Shown: piece by piece, positions 30,366-42,253 of the stretch | Layout of the letters: every line of letters begins with the position of its first letter | Position numbering within the stretch: the first letter of the stretch is position 1 | DNA from: Corynebacterium cystitidis | GTDB taxonomy: Bacteria; Actinomycetota; Actinomycetes; Mycobacteriales; Mycobacteriaceae | DNA length: 64,000 nucleotides | Assembly (NCBI RefSeq): GCF_900187295.1 | Contig: NZ_LT906473.1 | Span: 1,054,001 to 1,118,000 of the forward strand | Direction of reading: 5' to 3' | Notes under the pieces: generated by a model | The model's input: the letters and a program-made list of their open reading frames with translations, nothing else | Database searches by the model: none | What the model was told of the DNA's origin: nothing | Translations under genes and position numbers: made by a program

Positions 30366-31058
30366 ATGGCAGGAAAAGCGCGCTCCATCGACGGAGATAC
30401 CCGCAAAAACGTCATGCTGCTCCTATTGAAGCTTGGACCGTCTAACGCTGGCGAAATAGGGCAGCATCTCGGCTTATCAGCCGCCGGTGTCCGCAGGCAC
30501 CTAGACATCTTGGTGAATGAACATCTGGCCGAACACTGCGAAGCACCTGGTGTGAGCGGCCAAACCCAATCCCGGGGGCGGCCCGCAAAAACATACCGAT
30601 TGACACAGCAGGGCAGGGCCCAGTTCGGACACAGCTACGACACCCTCGCTTTACTAGCTCTCGATCAACTACGAGAGGCCGGGGGAGACGAGGCGGTGCG
30701 CGCACTCGCCCGTGGGCGTATCCAACACATCCTGGACGACATTGAACCAGCACAAGGCGATGAGGGCTCCGTTGAGCAGACCACGCGTGAAGTGGCCGAG
30801 GCGTTCGACCGCAACGGCTACGCCGCCACGGTGACTCGGGCAGGAACGGGCATCCAGATTTGCCAACACCACTGCCCGATCGCCGCTGTGGCTACGGAGC
30901 ATCCGGAGTTGTGCGAAGCAGAACATGCCGCAATCTCGGAAATTACCGGCGTTCACGTTCAACCGCTTGCCTCCATAGCCGGCGGCCACGGTGTGTGCAC
31001 CACCAACATTCCCCTCGCAGTTAAGACGAGGACTCAGAAGGAAAGGAGCGACACTTGA
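30366..31058 (+). CDS. sufR: Fe-S cluster-responsive transcriptional repressor SufR
   Basis: Represses the suf operon when its own Fe-S cluster is loaded. The 230 residues have an N-terminal winged helix-turn-helix (about 15-75, [20 protein letters not shown]) and a C-terminal cluster-binding part with cysteines in [17 protein letters not shown] and [11 protein letters not shown] 30366 has an excellent GGAGGTGA site. The stop overlaps the TTG start of sufB, so repressor and target are translationally coupled. Matches Rv1460. Confidence 0.95.
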   Translation: MAGKARSIDGDTRKNVMLLLLKLGPSNAGEIGQHLGLSAAGVRRHLDILVNEHLAEHCEAPGVSGQTQSRGRPAKTYRLTQQGRAQFGHSYDTLALLALDQLREAGGDEAVRALARGRIQHILDDIEPAQGDEGSVEQTTREVAEAFDRNGYAATVTRAGTGIQICQHHCPIAAVATEHPELCEAEHAAISEITGVHVQPLASIAGGHGVCTTNIPLAVKTRTQKERSDT

Positions 31059-32500
31059 CCAAAGCTAACCCAGCACCAGGTCTTGAAACCCCGATGAGCG
31101 ATGACGAGATCATCGATTCCATTGGCGCATATAACTACGGCTGGCATGACTCCGATGAGGCTGGCGCATCTGCGCGCCGTGGTCTCAGCGAGGAGGTCGT
31201 GCGCGACATCTCAGCCAAGAAGGAAGAGTCCGAGTGGATGCTGAATCAGCGTCTCAAGGCGCTTGATATCTTCGAGAAAAAACCAATGCCGAAGTGGGGT
31301 GCCGACCTTTCAGAAATCGACTTCGACAACATCAAGTACTACGTGCGCTCGACTGAAGGTCAAGCGCAGACGTGGGAAGACCTCCCTGAAGATATTAAGA
31401 ACACCTACGACAGGCTCGGTATTCCTGAGGCAGAGAAGCAGCGCCTAGTCGCAGGCGTGGCTGCTCAATACGAGTCTGAGGTTGTCTACCACCAGATCCG
31501 GGAGGACCTGGAAGAAAAGGGCGTGATCTTCCTTGATACTGACACGGCGCTCAAAGAACATGCCGAGCTGTTCAAGGAGTACTTCGGTTCGGTGATTCCA
31601 GCTGGCGATAACAAGTTTTCCGCATTAAACACTGCTGTGTGGTCTGGTGGATCCTTCATTTACGTCCCACCAGGTGTCCATGTAGATATTCCACTCCAGG
31701 CCTACTTCCGTATCAACACGGAAAACATGGGCCAGTTCGAGCGCACCTTGATCATCGTCGACGAAGACGCGTACGTGCACTACGTCGAAGGCTGCACTGC
31801 TCCGATCTACAAGTCGGACTCCTTGCACTCTGCAGTAGTAGAGATCATCGTGAAAAAGGGTGGCCGCTGCCGCTACACCACCATCCAGAACTGGTCGAAC
31901 AATGTCTACAACTTGGTGACAAAGCGAGCGAAGGCAGAAGAGGGCGCCACAATGGAGTGGGTCGATGGCAACATCGGTTCCAAGGTGACCATGAAGTATC
32001 CCGCTGTCTGGATGACCGGCCCGCACGCGAAAGGTGAAGTTCTGTCCGTCGCTTTCGCGGGAGAAGGTCAATTCCAGGACACTGGAGCCAAGATGACTCA
32101 CATGGCTCCGTACACTTCCTCCAATATTGTGTCCAAGTCTGTTGCACGTGGCGGAGGCCGTGCCGCGTATCGTGGTCTGATTCAGGTCAACACCAACGCG
32201 CACCACGCCTACTCGAACGTTGAGTGTGACGCGCTCCTGGTTGACAACATCTCGCGATCTGACACCTACCCGTATAACGACATCCGCAACGACCATGTCA
32301 CCCTTGGCCACGAGGCTACCGTGTCGCAGGTGTCTGAGGAACAATTGTTCTACCTCATGAGCCGCGGCCTCCCTGAAGAAGAAGCGATGGCGATGATCGT
32401 GCGAGGTTTCGTTGAACCGATTGCAAAGGAACTCCCCATGGAGTACGCACTCGAACTCAACCGCCTCATTGAACTGCAGATGGAAGGATCGGTGGGCTAA
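31055..32500 (+). CDS. sufB: Fe-S cluster assembly scaffold SufB
   Basis: Core of the SufBCD scaffold on which Fe-S clusters are built. The 481 residues include [10 protein letters not shown], the beta-helix core region [19 protein letters not shown], and the C-terminal [19 protein letters not shown]. The start is TTG 31055, overlapping sufR by 4 bp, with GGAG 7 nt upstream; an ATG at codon 14 is less well placed. Mycobacterial SufB proteins are often interrupted by an intein; none is present here. Confidence 0.96.
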   Translation: MTKANPAPGLETPMSDDEIIDSIGAYNYGWHDSDEAGASARRGLSEEVVRDISAKKEESEWMLNQRLKALDIFEKKPMPKWGADLSEIDFDNIKYYVRSTEGQAQTWEDLPEDIKNTYDRLGIPEAEKQRLVAGVAAQYESEVVYHQIREDLEEKGVIFLDTDTALKEHAELFKEYFGSVIPAGDNKFSALNTAVWSGGSFIYVPPGVHVDIPLQAYFRINTENMGQFERTLIIVDEDAYVHYVEGCTAPIYKSDSLHSAVVEIIVKKGGRCRYTTIQNWSNNVYNLVTKRAKAEEGATMEWVDGNIGSKVTMKYPAVWMTGPHAKGEVLSVAFAGEGQFQDTGAKMTHMAPYTSSNIVSKSVARGGGRAAYRGLIQVNTNAHHAYSNVECDALLVDNISRSDTYPYNDIRNDHVTLGHEATVSQVSEEQLFYLMSRGLPEEEAMAMIVRGFVEPIAKELPMEYALELNRLIELQMEGSVG

Positions 32501-32504
32501 ACCC

Positions 32505-33671
32505 ATGGCAGATACAGTTGTACAGTCTGGAACCCCAAATCAGACGAAGGGTGACCTGTTCTCCTCCTACAATGTTGAGGATTTCGATGTTCCAGGTGGT
32601 CGCGATGAAGTATGGCGCTTCATTTCGCTGCGACGTCTCCGCGGACTCCACAACGGTGATTTCGCTCCGGCGGCTAAAGCAAACGTTGACGTCCAAGCAA
32701 CCGGAAACGTTAAGGTCGAAACGGTTGCACCCAGCGACGAGCGGCTTCAAGCTGCTGGTGGTGCCGTTGACCGCGTTGCAGCTCAAGCGTGGACATCCGT
32801 CGAAGACGCAACAATTGTGACGGTTCCAGCCAACGAAGCAATCGACGAGCCTATCGTGATCACCATTACCGGCGCTGGTGAAAGCGTCACCTCGTTCGGG
32901 GCGGTTCTAGTCCAAACCGAAACTGGCTCTGACGCCACCGTCGTTGTGCAGTACCAAGGCTCAGGCACCCACGCCGATAACGTGAATTTCATCCTGGGCG
33001 ACAATTCTCGGCTCGACGTCGTAGTCGACGCCAACTGGGACGAAGATGCACTACACCTCGGCCAGCAGAACGTGGTCGTCGGACGTGATGCAACACTGCG
33101 TCATACCGTCGCAACCTTCGGCGGTGAAATCGTCCGGATCGTCCCTCGCGTGAAATTTACCGCCCCAGGCGGTGACGCAGAGCTGCTAGGCGTCTACTTC
33201 GCCGACGACGGTCAATATATTGAGAACCGCCTCCTGGTTGACCACGCGGTGCCGAATTGCCGTTCAAACGTGATGTATAAGGGTGCTTTGCAAGCTGATA
33301 AGCACTCGAAGCTGCCAGAGGCGCGCACTTGTTGGGTCGGAGATGTACTGATTCGCGCCAACGCGCAAGGTACCGACACCTATGAGGTCAACCGAAACCT
33401 CGTTCTGACCGAGGGTGCCCGCGCTGACTCCATCCCGAACTTGGAAATTGAAACTGGTGAGATCGTTGGTGCAGGTCACGCGGCTACCGTAGGACGGTTC
33501 GATGATGAGCAAGTCTTCTACCTACGAAGCCGCGGTATCCCCGAGGACCAAGCACGACGCCTCATCATCCGTGGCTTCTTCGACGAGGTTATTCGACAGG
33601 TTCCCGTCGAGTCTATCCGCGAGGCACTCAGTGAGCGTGTTGAGGACGAGCTGGGTCGAATCAACCTGTAA
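32505..33671 (+). CDS. sufD: Fe-S cluster assembly protein SufD
   Basis: SufB paralogue that completes the SufBC2D scaffold. The 388 residues include EDFDVPGGRDEVWRFISLRR near the N-terminus and the shared C-terminal signature YLRSRGIPEDQARRLIIRGF. Start ATG 32505 lies 4 bp after the sufB stop; the frame is open upstream inside sufB, but that part is not SufD-like. Third gene of the suf operon. Confidence 0.95.
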   Translation: MADTVVQSGTPNQTKGDLFSSYNVEDFDVPGGRDEVWRFISLRRLRGLHNGDFAPAAKANVDVQATGNVKVETVAPSDERLQAAGGAVDRVAAQAWTSVEDATIVTVPANEAIDEPIVITITGAGESVTSFGAVLVQTETGSDATVVVQYQGSGTHADNVNFILGDNSRLDVVVDANWDEDALHLGQQNVVVGRDATLRHTVATFGGEIVRIVPRVKFTAPGGDAELLGVYFADDGQYIENRLLVDHAVPNCRSNVMYKGALQADKHSKLPEARTCWVGDVLIRANAQGTDTYEVNRNLVLTEGARADSIPNLEIETGEIVGAGHAATVGRFDDEQVFYLRSRGIPEDQARRLIIRGFFDEVIRQVPVESIREALSERVEDELGRINL

Positions 33672-33715
33672 TCCGCACCTGACAAATACCACGAACAAGA
33701 AAGAAACGAGCTTTA

Positions 33716-34474
33716 ATGTCAAATCTTGAAATCAAGAACCTCCACGCTCAGGTGCTGCCGAGCGAGGAAGGCCAGGAACCAACGCCGATCCTGAAGGGCG
33801 TCAACCTGACCGTCAAGTCTGGCGAAACCCACGCCATCATGGGCCCGAACGGTTCCGGAAAGTCCACCCTCGCTTATGCGCTAGCGGGCCACCCTCGTTA
33901 CGAGATCACTGAAGGCGAAGTTCTCATGGACGGCCAGAATTTGCTTGAACTTGAGGTCGACGAGCGTGCACGGGCTGGCCTGTTCCTGGCGATGCAGTAC
34001 CCAACCGAGGTTCCTGGCGTCTCCTCTTCAAACTTCATGCGCTCCGCTGTCACCGCCGTACGCGGTGAAGCACCGAAGCTGCGTGAATGGGTAAAGGAAC
34101 TCAATGGTCAGCGCGATGCGCTACAGATCGATAAGTCCTTCGGCGAGCGCTCCATTAATGAGGGCTTTTCCGGTGGTGAGAAGAAGCGCCACGAGGTCCT
34201 ACAGTTGGGGCTGCTGAAACCAAAGTTTGCCGTCATGGATGAGACTGACTCCGGGCTGGACGTTGACGCGCTGCGTATCGTTTCCGATGGCATCAATAAT
34301 TATCAGGAAGAAACCAATGGCGGCATCGTCATGATTACCCACTACAAGCGCATCCTGAATTACGTCAAGCCTGACTATGTCCATGTGTTTGCCAACGGGC
34401 AGATAGTCAAGACTGGCGGTGCTGAACTGGCTGATCAGCTTGAGGCTGACGGCTACGACCAGTTCCTGAAATAA
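33716..34474 (+). CDS. sufC: Fe-S assembly ATPase SufC
   Basis: ABC-type ATPase that drives conformational change in the SufBCD complex. The 252 residues carry Walker A IMGPNGSGKSTLAYAL, the signature FSGGEKKRHEVLQ, a Walker B region AVMDETDSGLDVDALR with the SufC-typical MDETDSGLD, and the H-loop ITHYKRIL. ATG 33716; only a weak AAGAAAG lies upstream. Positioned between sufD and sufS. Confidence 0.96.
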   Translation: MSNLEIKNLHAQVLPSEEGQEPTPILKGVNLTVKSGETHAIMGPNGSGKSTLAYALAGHPRYEITEGEVLMDGQNLLELEVDERARAGLFLAMQYPTEVPGVSSSNFMRSAVTAVRGEAPKLREWVKELNGQRDALQIDKSFGERSINEGFSGGEKKRHEVLQLGLLKPKFAVMDETDSGLDVDALRIVSDGINNYQEETNGGIVMITHYKRILNYVKPDYVHVFANGQIVKTGGAELADQLEADGYDQFLK

Positions 34475-35773
<1,299 letters not shown>

Positions 35774-36229
35774 ATGAATCTCGAGTCCATGTACCAGGAA
35801 GTCATCCTGGACCACTATAAAAACCCTAAGCACGCCGGTCTGCGTGATCCATTTGATGCTGAGGTGCACCATGTCAATCCGTCTTGCGGTGATGAGCAAA
35901 CAGTTCGAGTGAAGCTTTCCGACGACGGCACCGTGGTGGAAGATGTCTCTTATGACGCAGAAGGCTGTTCCATTTCGCAAGCGTCAACCAGTGTTATGAC
36001 CGAAGAGATTATCGGCTTGCCTCTTGATGAGGCAATGAAAAAGCTTGACGCATTCGATGAAATGGTGACGTCGAGAGGCACGAAAGAAGGCGATCCAGAG
36101 ATGATCGGCGACGGAGTGGCGTTCTCCGGTGTCGCGAAATTCCCTGCACGTGTGAAATGCGCGCTGCTGGGCTGGAAAGCGTTTCAGGCAGCAACTGCTG
36201 AAGCTTTAGAAGAAAGGGAAAACCAGTGA
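35774..36229 (+). CDS. sufU: SufU sulphur acceptor for SufS
   Basis: IscU-like zinc protein accepting persulphide sulphur from SufS. The 151 residues have the three conserved cysteines in NPSCGDEQ, AEGCSISQAS and RVKCALLGW plus the SufU-typical insertion between the second and third. Starts immediately after sufS; overlaps sufT by 4 bp. Confidence 0.95.
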   Translation: MNLESMYQEVILDHYKNPKHAGLRDPFDAEVHHVNPSCGDEQTVRVKLSDDGTVVEDVSYDAEGCSISQASTSVMTEEIIGLPLDEAMKKLDAFDEMVTSRGTKEGDPEMIGDGVAFSGVAKFPARVKCALLGWKAFQAATAEALEERENQ

Positions 36230-36666
36230 CAGAGCCACAAAGCACACCGAATAACCCAGAAGACTCTACGGACAACGGTGCTACCTCCGAATCCCGTTTC
36301 GAAGGTGCGGGTGTCCGTCCTCCACAGACCGAGGAACACATTGCCCTGGCGTCGGATGCGGAAGAGTATATGCGCGACGTGATCGACCCCGAGCTGGGCA
36401 TTAACGTGGTGGATTTGGGCTTGGTCTACGAGATCTTCTTCGTGGATCACGAAGGCAATGATCGAGAGTGCGTTATTAACATGACACTGACATCTCCTGC
36501 GTGCCCCTTGACTGACGTATTGGAAGATCAAGCAGACCAAGCCATTGTGGGCAACGGTGTTGCGGACCGCCTCACCTTGAACTGGGTGTGGATGCCACCA
36601 TGGGGCCCACACATGATTACCGAAGAGGGGCGCGAACAACTGCGGGCTTTAGGCTTCGCCGTCTAA
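36226..36666 (+). CDS. sufT: SufT / MIP18-family Fe-S maturation protein
   Basis: Auxiliary factor for Fe-S protein maturation. The 146 residues have a low-complexity N-terminus (about 1-35) and a DUF59/MIP18 domain with VIDPELGINVVDLGLVYEI and the conserved cysteine in LTSPACPLTDVLEDQ. GTG 36226 overlaps sufU. Last gene of the suf operon; a terminator follows at 36696. Confidence 0.93.
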   Translation: MTEPQSTPNNPEDSTDNGATSESRFEGAGVRPPQTEEHIALASDAEEYMRDVIDPELGINVVDLGLVYEIFFVDHEGNDRECVINMTLTSPACPLTDVLEDQADQAIVGNGVADRLTLNWVWMPPWGPHMITEEGREQLRALGFAV

Positions 36667-36695
36667 AAGGGTAACCGAGAACAGTCCAGAGGTTG

Positions 36696-36735
36696 TAGGG
36701 GCCACACGTAAATTCGCGTGGCCCTTAAGGTTTTC
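36696..36735 (+). terminator. suf operon terminator
   Basis: A stem of up to 13 bp (36696-36708 with 36715-36727, one mismatch and one wobble) with a 6-nt loop is followed by AGGTTTTC. Ends the suf operon before the convergent SDR gene. Confidence 0.8.
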
Positions 36736-36767
36736 TCACCCTAGCTATTGCCAATGATGATGCCCCA

Positions 36768-36782
36768 AATACGGTCCGTATT
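36768..36782. repeat. 15-bp perfect palindrome after the SDR gene
   Basis: AATACGG-T-CCGTATT, a perfect inverted repeat around a single base, lies 15 bp beyond the SDR stop. It is too tight for a stable hairpin at full length and has no clear T-run, so it could be a protein-binding site or coincidence. Confidence 0.4.
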
Positions 36783-36797
36783 CGGTATGAAAGGCTT

Positions 36798-37550
36798 TTA
36801 GGACATGGTCCAGCCACCGTCAACTGGAATCGTCGCGCCAGTGACATAGGAGGCGTAGTCTGAGGCGAGGAACAATGCCGCGCCTGCGACGTCCTGGGGC
36901 TGGCCAAGGCGGTGCAGCGGGATAGGGGAGACAAACGCGTTGTAAACGTTTTCGTCTTGCAGTAGGTCCTCGGTCATTCCGGTAACACCGGTGCCTGGGG
37001 CGATCGCGTTGGCGCGTACACCGTCGTCGGCGTAGTCCACTGCTATTGCCCGGGTGGCGGAGATCACGCCACCCTTGGTGGTTGCGTAACCGAAAGCATC
37101 GGGGAAGCCGATCACACCACCGGCGGAGGCGGTGTTAATGATGGAGCCCTTCGTTTTCTTCAGGTGTGGCATGGCGTACTTGCAGCCAAGGTAGACACCG
37201 GTGAGGTTGACGTTCAGGGAGGCTAGCCAGCCGTCAAGATCGGTTTCCTCGACGTTGCCTGGCACATAGACGCCAGCGTTGTTAAAGAGGACGTCAATTT
37301 TTCCGAAGTGCTTGATAGCTTGGTCGACGAAGTTTTTTACGTCGTCTTCTTTGGTGACGTCTGCTGTGACGGCGATGGCGCGACGCTCATCGGCTTGAAT
37401 CTCGCCGGCGACGGCCTCTGCTGCTTCTTTGTTCATATCAACCACCACTATTGCGGCACCTTTTTCAGCGAAGAGCTGAGCGGTGGCTTTACCGAAGCCG
37501 GATCCAGCGCCGGTGATGATTGCTACTTTGTCCTTCAACATTTTTTCCAT
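36798..37550 (-). CDS. Short-chain dehydrogenase/reductase
   Basis: NAD(P)-dependent oxidoreductase of the classical SDR family, substrate unknown. The 250 residues have the cofactor loop TGAGSGFGKATA (about 14-25), NNAGVYVPGN, the catalytic Ser in INTASAGGVIG, YATTKGG (Tyr and Lys) and the C-terminal PVDGGWT. An aspartate at the end of beta-2 (VVVDMN) suggests NAD preference. ATG 37550 has TAGAAT (minus strand, 37563-37558) 7 nt upstream, so it is probably leaderless; ATG 37541 is an alternative. Divergent from the ABC-F gene. Confidence 0.88.
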   Translation of the reverse strand: MEKMLKDKVAIITGAGSGFGKATAQLFAEKGAAIVVVDMNKEAAEAVAGEIQADERRAIAVTADVTKEDDVKNFVDQAIKHFGKIDVLFNNAGVYVPGNVEETDLDGWLASLNVNLTGVYLGCKYAMPHLKKTKGSIINTASAGGVIGFPDAFGYATTKGGVISATRAIAVDYADDGVRANAIAPGTGVTGMTEDLLQDENVYNAFVSPIPLHRLGQPQDVAGAALFLASDYASYVTGATIPVDGGWTMS

Positions 37551-37636
37551 GGCCTCAATTCTATCCTGGACTATTGGGACTATCTACCATTTCGTGGTTG
37601 CGGAGGGCTGCTGGGCCCGGGGTACACTGTGCCCTT

Positions 37637-39265
37637 GTGATTGTCACCAATGATCTTGAAGTCCGTGTCGGCGCGCGTACCCTGCTTGAGGCCCCTGGCC
37701 AGCAACTCCGTGTGCAGCCCGGCGACCGCATCGGGCTTGTTGGCCGCAATGGTGCGGGCAAAACAACGACGATGCGAATTTTATCGGGGGAGACGCAGCC
37801 GTACGGTGGTTCGGTGACGCGTTCAGGCGAGGTCGGCTACTTGCCACAGGATTCGCGTGAGGGCAATATCGAACAGACTGCGCGTGACCGGGTGCTGTCG
37901 GCACGTGGTTTGGATCAGATCCGGGCGTCGATGGACAAACAGCAAGAGATCATGGAGATCGCAGAAGGTTCGAAGCGCGATACCGCGATCAATAAGTACT
38001 CCCGCTTGGAGGAGCGCTACCATGCGCTCGGTGGATACGAGGCTGATTCTGAAGCAGCCCAGATTTGTGACAACTTGGGGCTTCCAGAGCGTGTGCTGGA
38101 TCAACCGCTGAAGACTTTGTCTGGTGGCCAGCGCCGCCGTGTGGAATTGGCACAGATCCTGTTTGCCGCGAACAATGGCTCCGGCAAGTCCACCACAACA
38201 TTGCTTCTCGACGAGCCCACCAACCACCTAGATGCTGATTCCATCGGATGGTTGCGCGGATTTCTGGCGAAGCACGAAGGCGGACTGATCCTAATTTCGC
38301 ACGATGTGGAGTTACTCGACGCCGTGTGCAATAAAGTGTGGTTTCTCGACGCCGTGCGCGCGGAAGCAGACGTGTACAACATGGGTTTTTCCAAGTACAA
38401 GGACGCCCGAGCTCAGGATGAAGCCCGGCGTCGCCGCGAGCGCGCCAACGCCGAGAAGAAGGCCGATGCTTTGCAGAAGCAAGCTGCCAAGCTGGGCGCG
38501 AAGGCCACGAAGGCTGCTGCATCGAAACAAATGCTGGCACGAGCTGAACGCATGATGAGCGAGCTTGACGACGTCCGCGTGGCTGACAAGGTAGCTGCCA
38601 TCTCCTTCCCAGAGCCAGCACCGTGTGGCAAGACGCCGTTGCACGCGAAAGGTTTAACGAAGATGTACGGCTCCCTGGAGGTGTTTGCGGGTGTTGACTT
38701 AGCTGTCGATAAGGGCTCACGCGTGGTTGTCCTGGGGACCAACGGTGCTGGAAAGACCACGTTACTGAAGCTTCTGGCTGGTGTGGAGCGCACTGACGGC
38801 GAAGGCGGCATTGTGACCGGACATGGCCTGAAGATTGGTTATTTTGCACAGGAACACGACACGATCGATCCTGATAAATCCGTGTGGCAGAACACCATTG
38901 AGGCCTGTCCGGATGCAGGGCAGCAAGACTTGCGTGGCTTACTTGGGGCATTCATGTTTTCCGGAGATAAGTTGGAGCAGCCGGCCGGCACGCTGTCCGG
39001 TGGTGAGAAGACGCGCTTGGCGCTGGCCACCCTAGTTTCATCGCGAGCCAACGTCTTGCTTCTCGACGAGCCCACCAACAACCTCGACCCGCAATCTCGC
39101 GAGCAGGTGCTTGATGCCTTGCGCACGTACACGGGCGCTGTGGTATTGGTCACCCACGACCCGGGCGCGGTGCGCGCTTTGGAGCCAGAGCGCGTCATCA
39201 TTATGCCGGAAGGCGACGAGGACTTATGGAGTGATGAGTACATGGAGATCGTGGAGCTGGCTTAA
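37637..39265 (+). CDS. ABC-F family ATPase (ribosome-associated)
   Basis: Soluble twin-ATPase protein of the ABC-F family, whose members act on ribosomes in translation control or antibiotic protection; no transmembrane segment is present. The 542 residues contain two full ABC cassettes: GRNGAGKTTTM, LSGGQRRRVELA and LLLDEPTNHLD, then GTNGAGKTTLLKL, LSGGEKTRLALA and LLLDEPTNNLD, joined by a charged linker rich in Ala, Lys and Arg (about 245-320). The long open frame upstream is rejected in favour of GTG 37637, which gives MIVTNDLEVRVGARTLL. TACACT at 37623-37628 lies 8 nt before it, pointing to a leaderless message. Similar in position to Rv1473. Confidence 0.92.
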   Translation: MIVTNDLEVRVGARTLLEAPGQQLRVQPGDRIGLVGRNGAGKTTTMRILSGETQPYGGSVTRSGEVGYLPQDSREGNIEQTARDRVLSARGLDQIRASMDKQQEIMEIAEGSKRDTAINKYSRLEERYHALGGYEADSEAAQICDNLGLPERVLDQPLKTLSGGQRRRVELAQILFAANNGSGKSTTTLLLDEPTNHLDADSIGWLRGFLAKHEGGLILISHDVELLDAVCNKVWFLDAVRAEADVYNMGFSKYKDARAQDEARRRRERANAEKKADALQKQAAKLGAKATKAAASKQMLARAERMMSELDDVRVADKVAAISFPEPAPCGKTPLHAKGLTKMYGSLEVFAGVDLAVDKGSRVVVLGTNGAGKTTLLKLLAGVERTDGEGGIVTGHGLKIGYFAQEHDTIDPDKSVWQNTIEACPDAGQQDLRGLLGAFMFSGDKLEQPAGTLSGGEKTRLALATLVSSRANVLLLDEPTNNLDPQSREQVLDALRTYTGAVVLVTHDPGAVRALEPERVIIMPEGDEDLWSDEYMEIVELA

Positions 39266-39408
39266 CTGCCAGCGTCGACCGCATCGGTGAGCGGCCCGAG
39301 CTTTTCCTAGACGAGGGGTATCCGCCAGGTATACGGGCCGGGTGGTGACCCACCGGGGTGGAGACGTCGCGTTACCATCCGCATCGCCGCTCCTCTTCCG
39401 GAGCCGCG

Positions 39409-42126
39409 TTAGAAGACCGCTTGACCACTGCGGGCGCGGCGAAGCGCCTTGTCGACCTCCACTGCAGCGAACACGACGGCGCCTGCAGCCAGTGGGATCA
39501 GCCACGTGCGGAGATCCACCGGCACGGTATCGAAGGCATACCGCATAAACGGCGCGTAGACGAACACCAGCTGCAGCGCCATGATGAGTCCCACACAGAT
39601 CCATGAGGCGGGGTTCGTCGTGAACAGCTCGGCCCTCAGTGCGGACACGCGAGTGAAACGCGCGGTGAACAGGTAGAAGATCTGGGCTACGACTAAAGTG
39701 TTCACCGCAACAGTGCGGGCCATGTCCACATCCACGCCGTTGGACATCTGCCATGCAAAGACGCCGATTGTTGCCCCACCAATCAGTAGTGAGACGTAGG
39801 CAATCCTGATGACGGCTTCTGAGTTCAGGAACGCTTCTTTCGGGTCGCGGGGTTTACGTTGCATAATGCCCGGTTCCGAAGGTTCAAATGAGAGCGCAAG
39901 TGACAAGGTCACGGCAGTAATCAAGTTGACCCACAGCACTTGCAGGGGAGTGATTGGCAGGGTCATGCCCGCGAGCATGGACACAAAAATAACCATTCCC
40001 TGTGCACCGTTGGTGGGAAGCATGAACACGATCGCCTTTTTCAGGTTGTCGTAAATCGTGCGCCCCATTTTCACGGCGTGGGCGATGGTGGCGAAGTTAT
40101 CGTCGGCAAGGACCACGTCCGCTGCGTCCTTGGTTGCCTCGGTGCCCTTGATCCCCATGGCCACGCCGACATCAGCCTGCTTCAGACTCGGTGCGTCGTT
40201 GACGCCGTCACCGGTCATAGAAACTACTTCGCCGTTCGCTTGGAGTGCCTGCACCAAGCGCAGCTTGTGCTCAGGGGAGGTGCGGGCGAACACGGTGGTG
40301 TTCTTGACCATCTCGCGCAGCTGCTCATCAGTTGCCGCCTCGAGTTCTGCTCCGGTCAGAGTTCCGGTACCGCCAACATCACGTATGATCCCGATCTCAT
40401 GGGCGATCGCTGTTGCAGTAGAAGCATGGTCACCAGTGATCATGCGCACTTTAATCCCAGCCTTTTGCACGGTCTCAACCGCTTCGATCGCCTCCTCACG
40501 AGGCGGGTCGATGATGCCATAGAGCCCCAGAAAGATTAGCCCACCGTCGTCGATACGCTCCGTACTCAAGTCACGGTCTGCTTCCGTTGCGGGACGGTAA
40601 GCTGCAGCCAGGACGCGTTGCCCCGTGGCACCGAGTTCATCTACCTTCTTCTCCCAAGCAACAGTGTCAATCGGCTCGGTATCACCGTTCGCGTCCAATT
40701 GGTAGGCGCTGCGTGCAAGAAGACGATCAGGCGCACCTTTTACATGCACCCTGGGGTCATCCTCACCGACGCGATCGAGTGTAGCCATGTATTTAAACTC
40801 GGAATCAAAGGGAACTGCACTCAGGCGCACGTCACTGCCGGGCTCCTCGAACCCCGCTTTGAGCGCGAAAGTACGGATACCGCCATCGGTCGGTTCACCA
40901 TTGAGCCTCCAGGACCCGTCCTTTTGCTGGATTACCGAAGAATCATTGGTCAGTGATGCCACGCGCGCTATACGGAGCAAGTCAGGATAGTCGGAGGCAT
41001 GGGCGGTTTGCCCATCCAGCAGCACCTCGCCCTCAGGCGCATAACCAGTGCCCGTCACCTCATAGGTGTTGTGGTTGGTGACTACCTGCCGTACAGTCAT
41101 CTCGTTCTTCGTCAGGGTCCCGGTCTTGTCCGAGCAAATGGTGGTCACCGAACCGAGCGTTTCCACAGAGTTCATCCGTCGAGTGATTGAATTACGCTGG
41201 GCCATCTTCTGTACACCTAGCGCCAGGGTGATCGCCATGACAGCTGGCAGCCCTTCTGGGATGGCGGCGACAGCAAACCCAATCGCTGACATGATGAGCT
41301 CAACAAACGTGTAGTCGTAAAATACCCACGCAACCACGATCATCAAAACCGCGAGACCCACTGAGACTACGGCAAGCACTGAGGACAGTTTGCCCATCGA
41401 CTTCGTCAGGGGCGTTTCTACTTGCTCGACATCGTCGAGCATCGTGGTGATATGGCCGATCTGGGTCTCGGATCCTGTAGAGGTGACCACGGCTGTGCCA
41501 CTGCCAGCAGCGACAGTGGTGCCAGAAAATGCCATCGAGTGCCGGTCGCCAAGGTCTGCGGACTCCTCAACCGGTGTCGTTGATTTATCGGAGGGGACTG
41601 ATTCACCAGTCAACGCAGATTCCTCGATACGCAGGCTAGCTGATTCAATCACGCGAGCGTCTGCTGGCACCTTGTCGCCAGCGCGTAGTTTGATCAGGTC
41701 ACCCGGGACGAGATCTGCTGCAGGAATTTTCGTCCATGCACCGTTTCTTTTCACCTCGGACTCCGGCGAGAGCATGTTGCGAATGGATTCCAGAGCGTTT
41801 GCTGCTTTCCCTTCCTGGAAGAAGCCCACCAAGGCGTTAATCACAACGACAGCTGCAATCACGATCGTGTCCGCAATCTGGCCCAGCAGTGCTGTGAGAA
41901 TCCCAGCAGCGATGAGGACAAAAATCATCGGGTCATTGAACTGGCGAAGCAATCGCTGCAGAGCGGTTTCCTGTTCTGCGCGAGGCAAGGTATTGGGCCC
42001 ATGGTGCTCGGCGCGCTGCTGTGCGTCAGTAGCTGCTAGACCCTCCGTGCTCGTAGACACAGCCTTGATCACTGCATCAACTGATTGGGCGTGCGGATGG
42101 TCTGGTGGGGCAGCGGGTGTACTCAT
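39409..42126 (-). CDS. P-type cation-transporting ATPase (P2, calcium-type)
   Basis: Membrane pump with the phosphorylated aspartate in [14 protein letters not shown]. The 905 residues follow the PacL/SERCA layout: N-terminal cation-ATPase domain, TM1-2, actuator loop with [13 protein letters not shown]3-4 with [18 protein letters not shown], nucleotide-binding domain (MVTGDG-type motif as [19 protein letters not shown]) and C-terminal TM5-10. The IPEGLP metal site fits Ca2+, Mn2+ or related ions rather than heavy metals. ATG 42126 follows AGGAAGAG. Lies downstream of the UPF0210 gene on the same strand. Confidence 0.9.
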   Translation of the reverse strand: MSTPAAPPDHPHAQSVDAVIKAVSTSTEGLAATDAQQRAEHHGPNTLPRAEQETALQRLLRQFNDPMIFVLIAAGILTALLGQIADTIVIAAVVVINALVGFFQEGKAANALESIRNMLSPESEVKRNGAWTKIPAADLVPGDLIKLRAGDKVPADARVIESASLRIEESALTGESVPSDKSTTPVEESADLGDRHSMAFSGTTVAAGSGTAVVTSTGSETQIGHITTMLDDVEQVETPLTKSMGKLSSVLAVVSVGLAVLMIVVAWVFYDYTFVELIMSAIGFAVAAIPEGLPAVMAITLALGVQKMAQRNSITRRMNSVETLGSVTTICSDKTGTLTKNEMTVRQVVTNHNTYEVTGTGYAPEGEVLLDGQTAHASDYPDLLRIARVASLTNDSSVIQQKDGSWRLNGEPTDGGIRTFALKAGFEEPGSDVRLSAVPFDSEFKYMATLDRVGEDDPRVHVKGAPDRLLARSAYQLDANGDTEPIDTVAWEKKVDELGATGQRVLAAAYRPATEADRDLSTERIDDGGLIFLGLYGIIDPPREEAIEAVETVQKAGIKVRMITGDHASTATAIAHEIGIIRDVGGTGTLTGAELEAATDEQLREMVKNTTVFARTSPEHKLRLVQALQANGEVVSMTGDGVNDAPSLKQADVGVAMGIKGTEATKDAADVVLADDNFATIAHAVKMGRTIYDNLKKAIVFMLPTNGAQGMVIFVSMLAGMTLPITPLQVLWVNLITAVTLSLALSFEPSEPGIMQRKPRDPKEAFLNSEAVIRIAYVSLLIGGATIGVFAWQMSNGVDVDMARTVAVNTLVVAQIFYLFTARFTRVSALRAELFTTNPASWICVGLIMALQLVFVYAPFMRYAFDTVPVDLRTWLIPLAAGAVVFAAVEVDKALRRARSGQAVF

Positions 42127-42253
42127 CGAACGCTCTTCCTAGATTGATAATCTCTTAAAGCCGATGGTAATGAACAACCCGCACCCCTTACTGCCCAAAC
42201 CCTGTGAGTTTAAGCAATATGAAGTGCGGGCAGGCGCAACTGGGGCGCGTGGA

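Noticed and set aside
31055..32500. Intein in SufB
   Set aside because: Mycobacterial SufB often has one, but this reading frame has normal length and no insertion.
37520..37636. 39-residue N-terminal extension of the ABC-F protein
   Set aside because: It overlaps the divergent SDR start and promoter, and the GTG at 37637 has a good -10 in leaderless position.
42178..42228. Hairpin CCCGCAC/GTGCGGG after the UPF0210 gene as a terminator
   Set aside because: The stem is only 7 bp with a loop of about 40 nt and no T-run.
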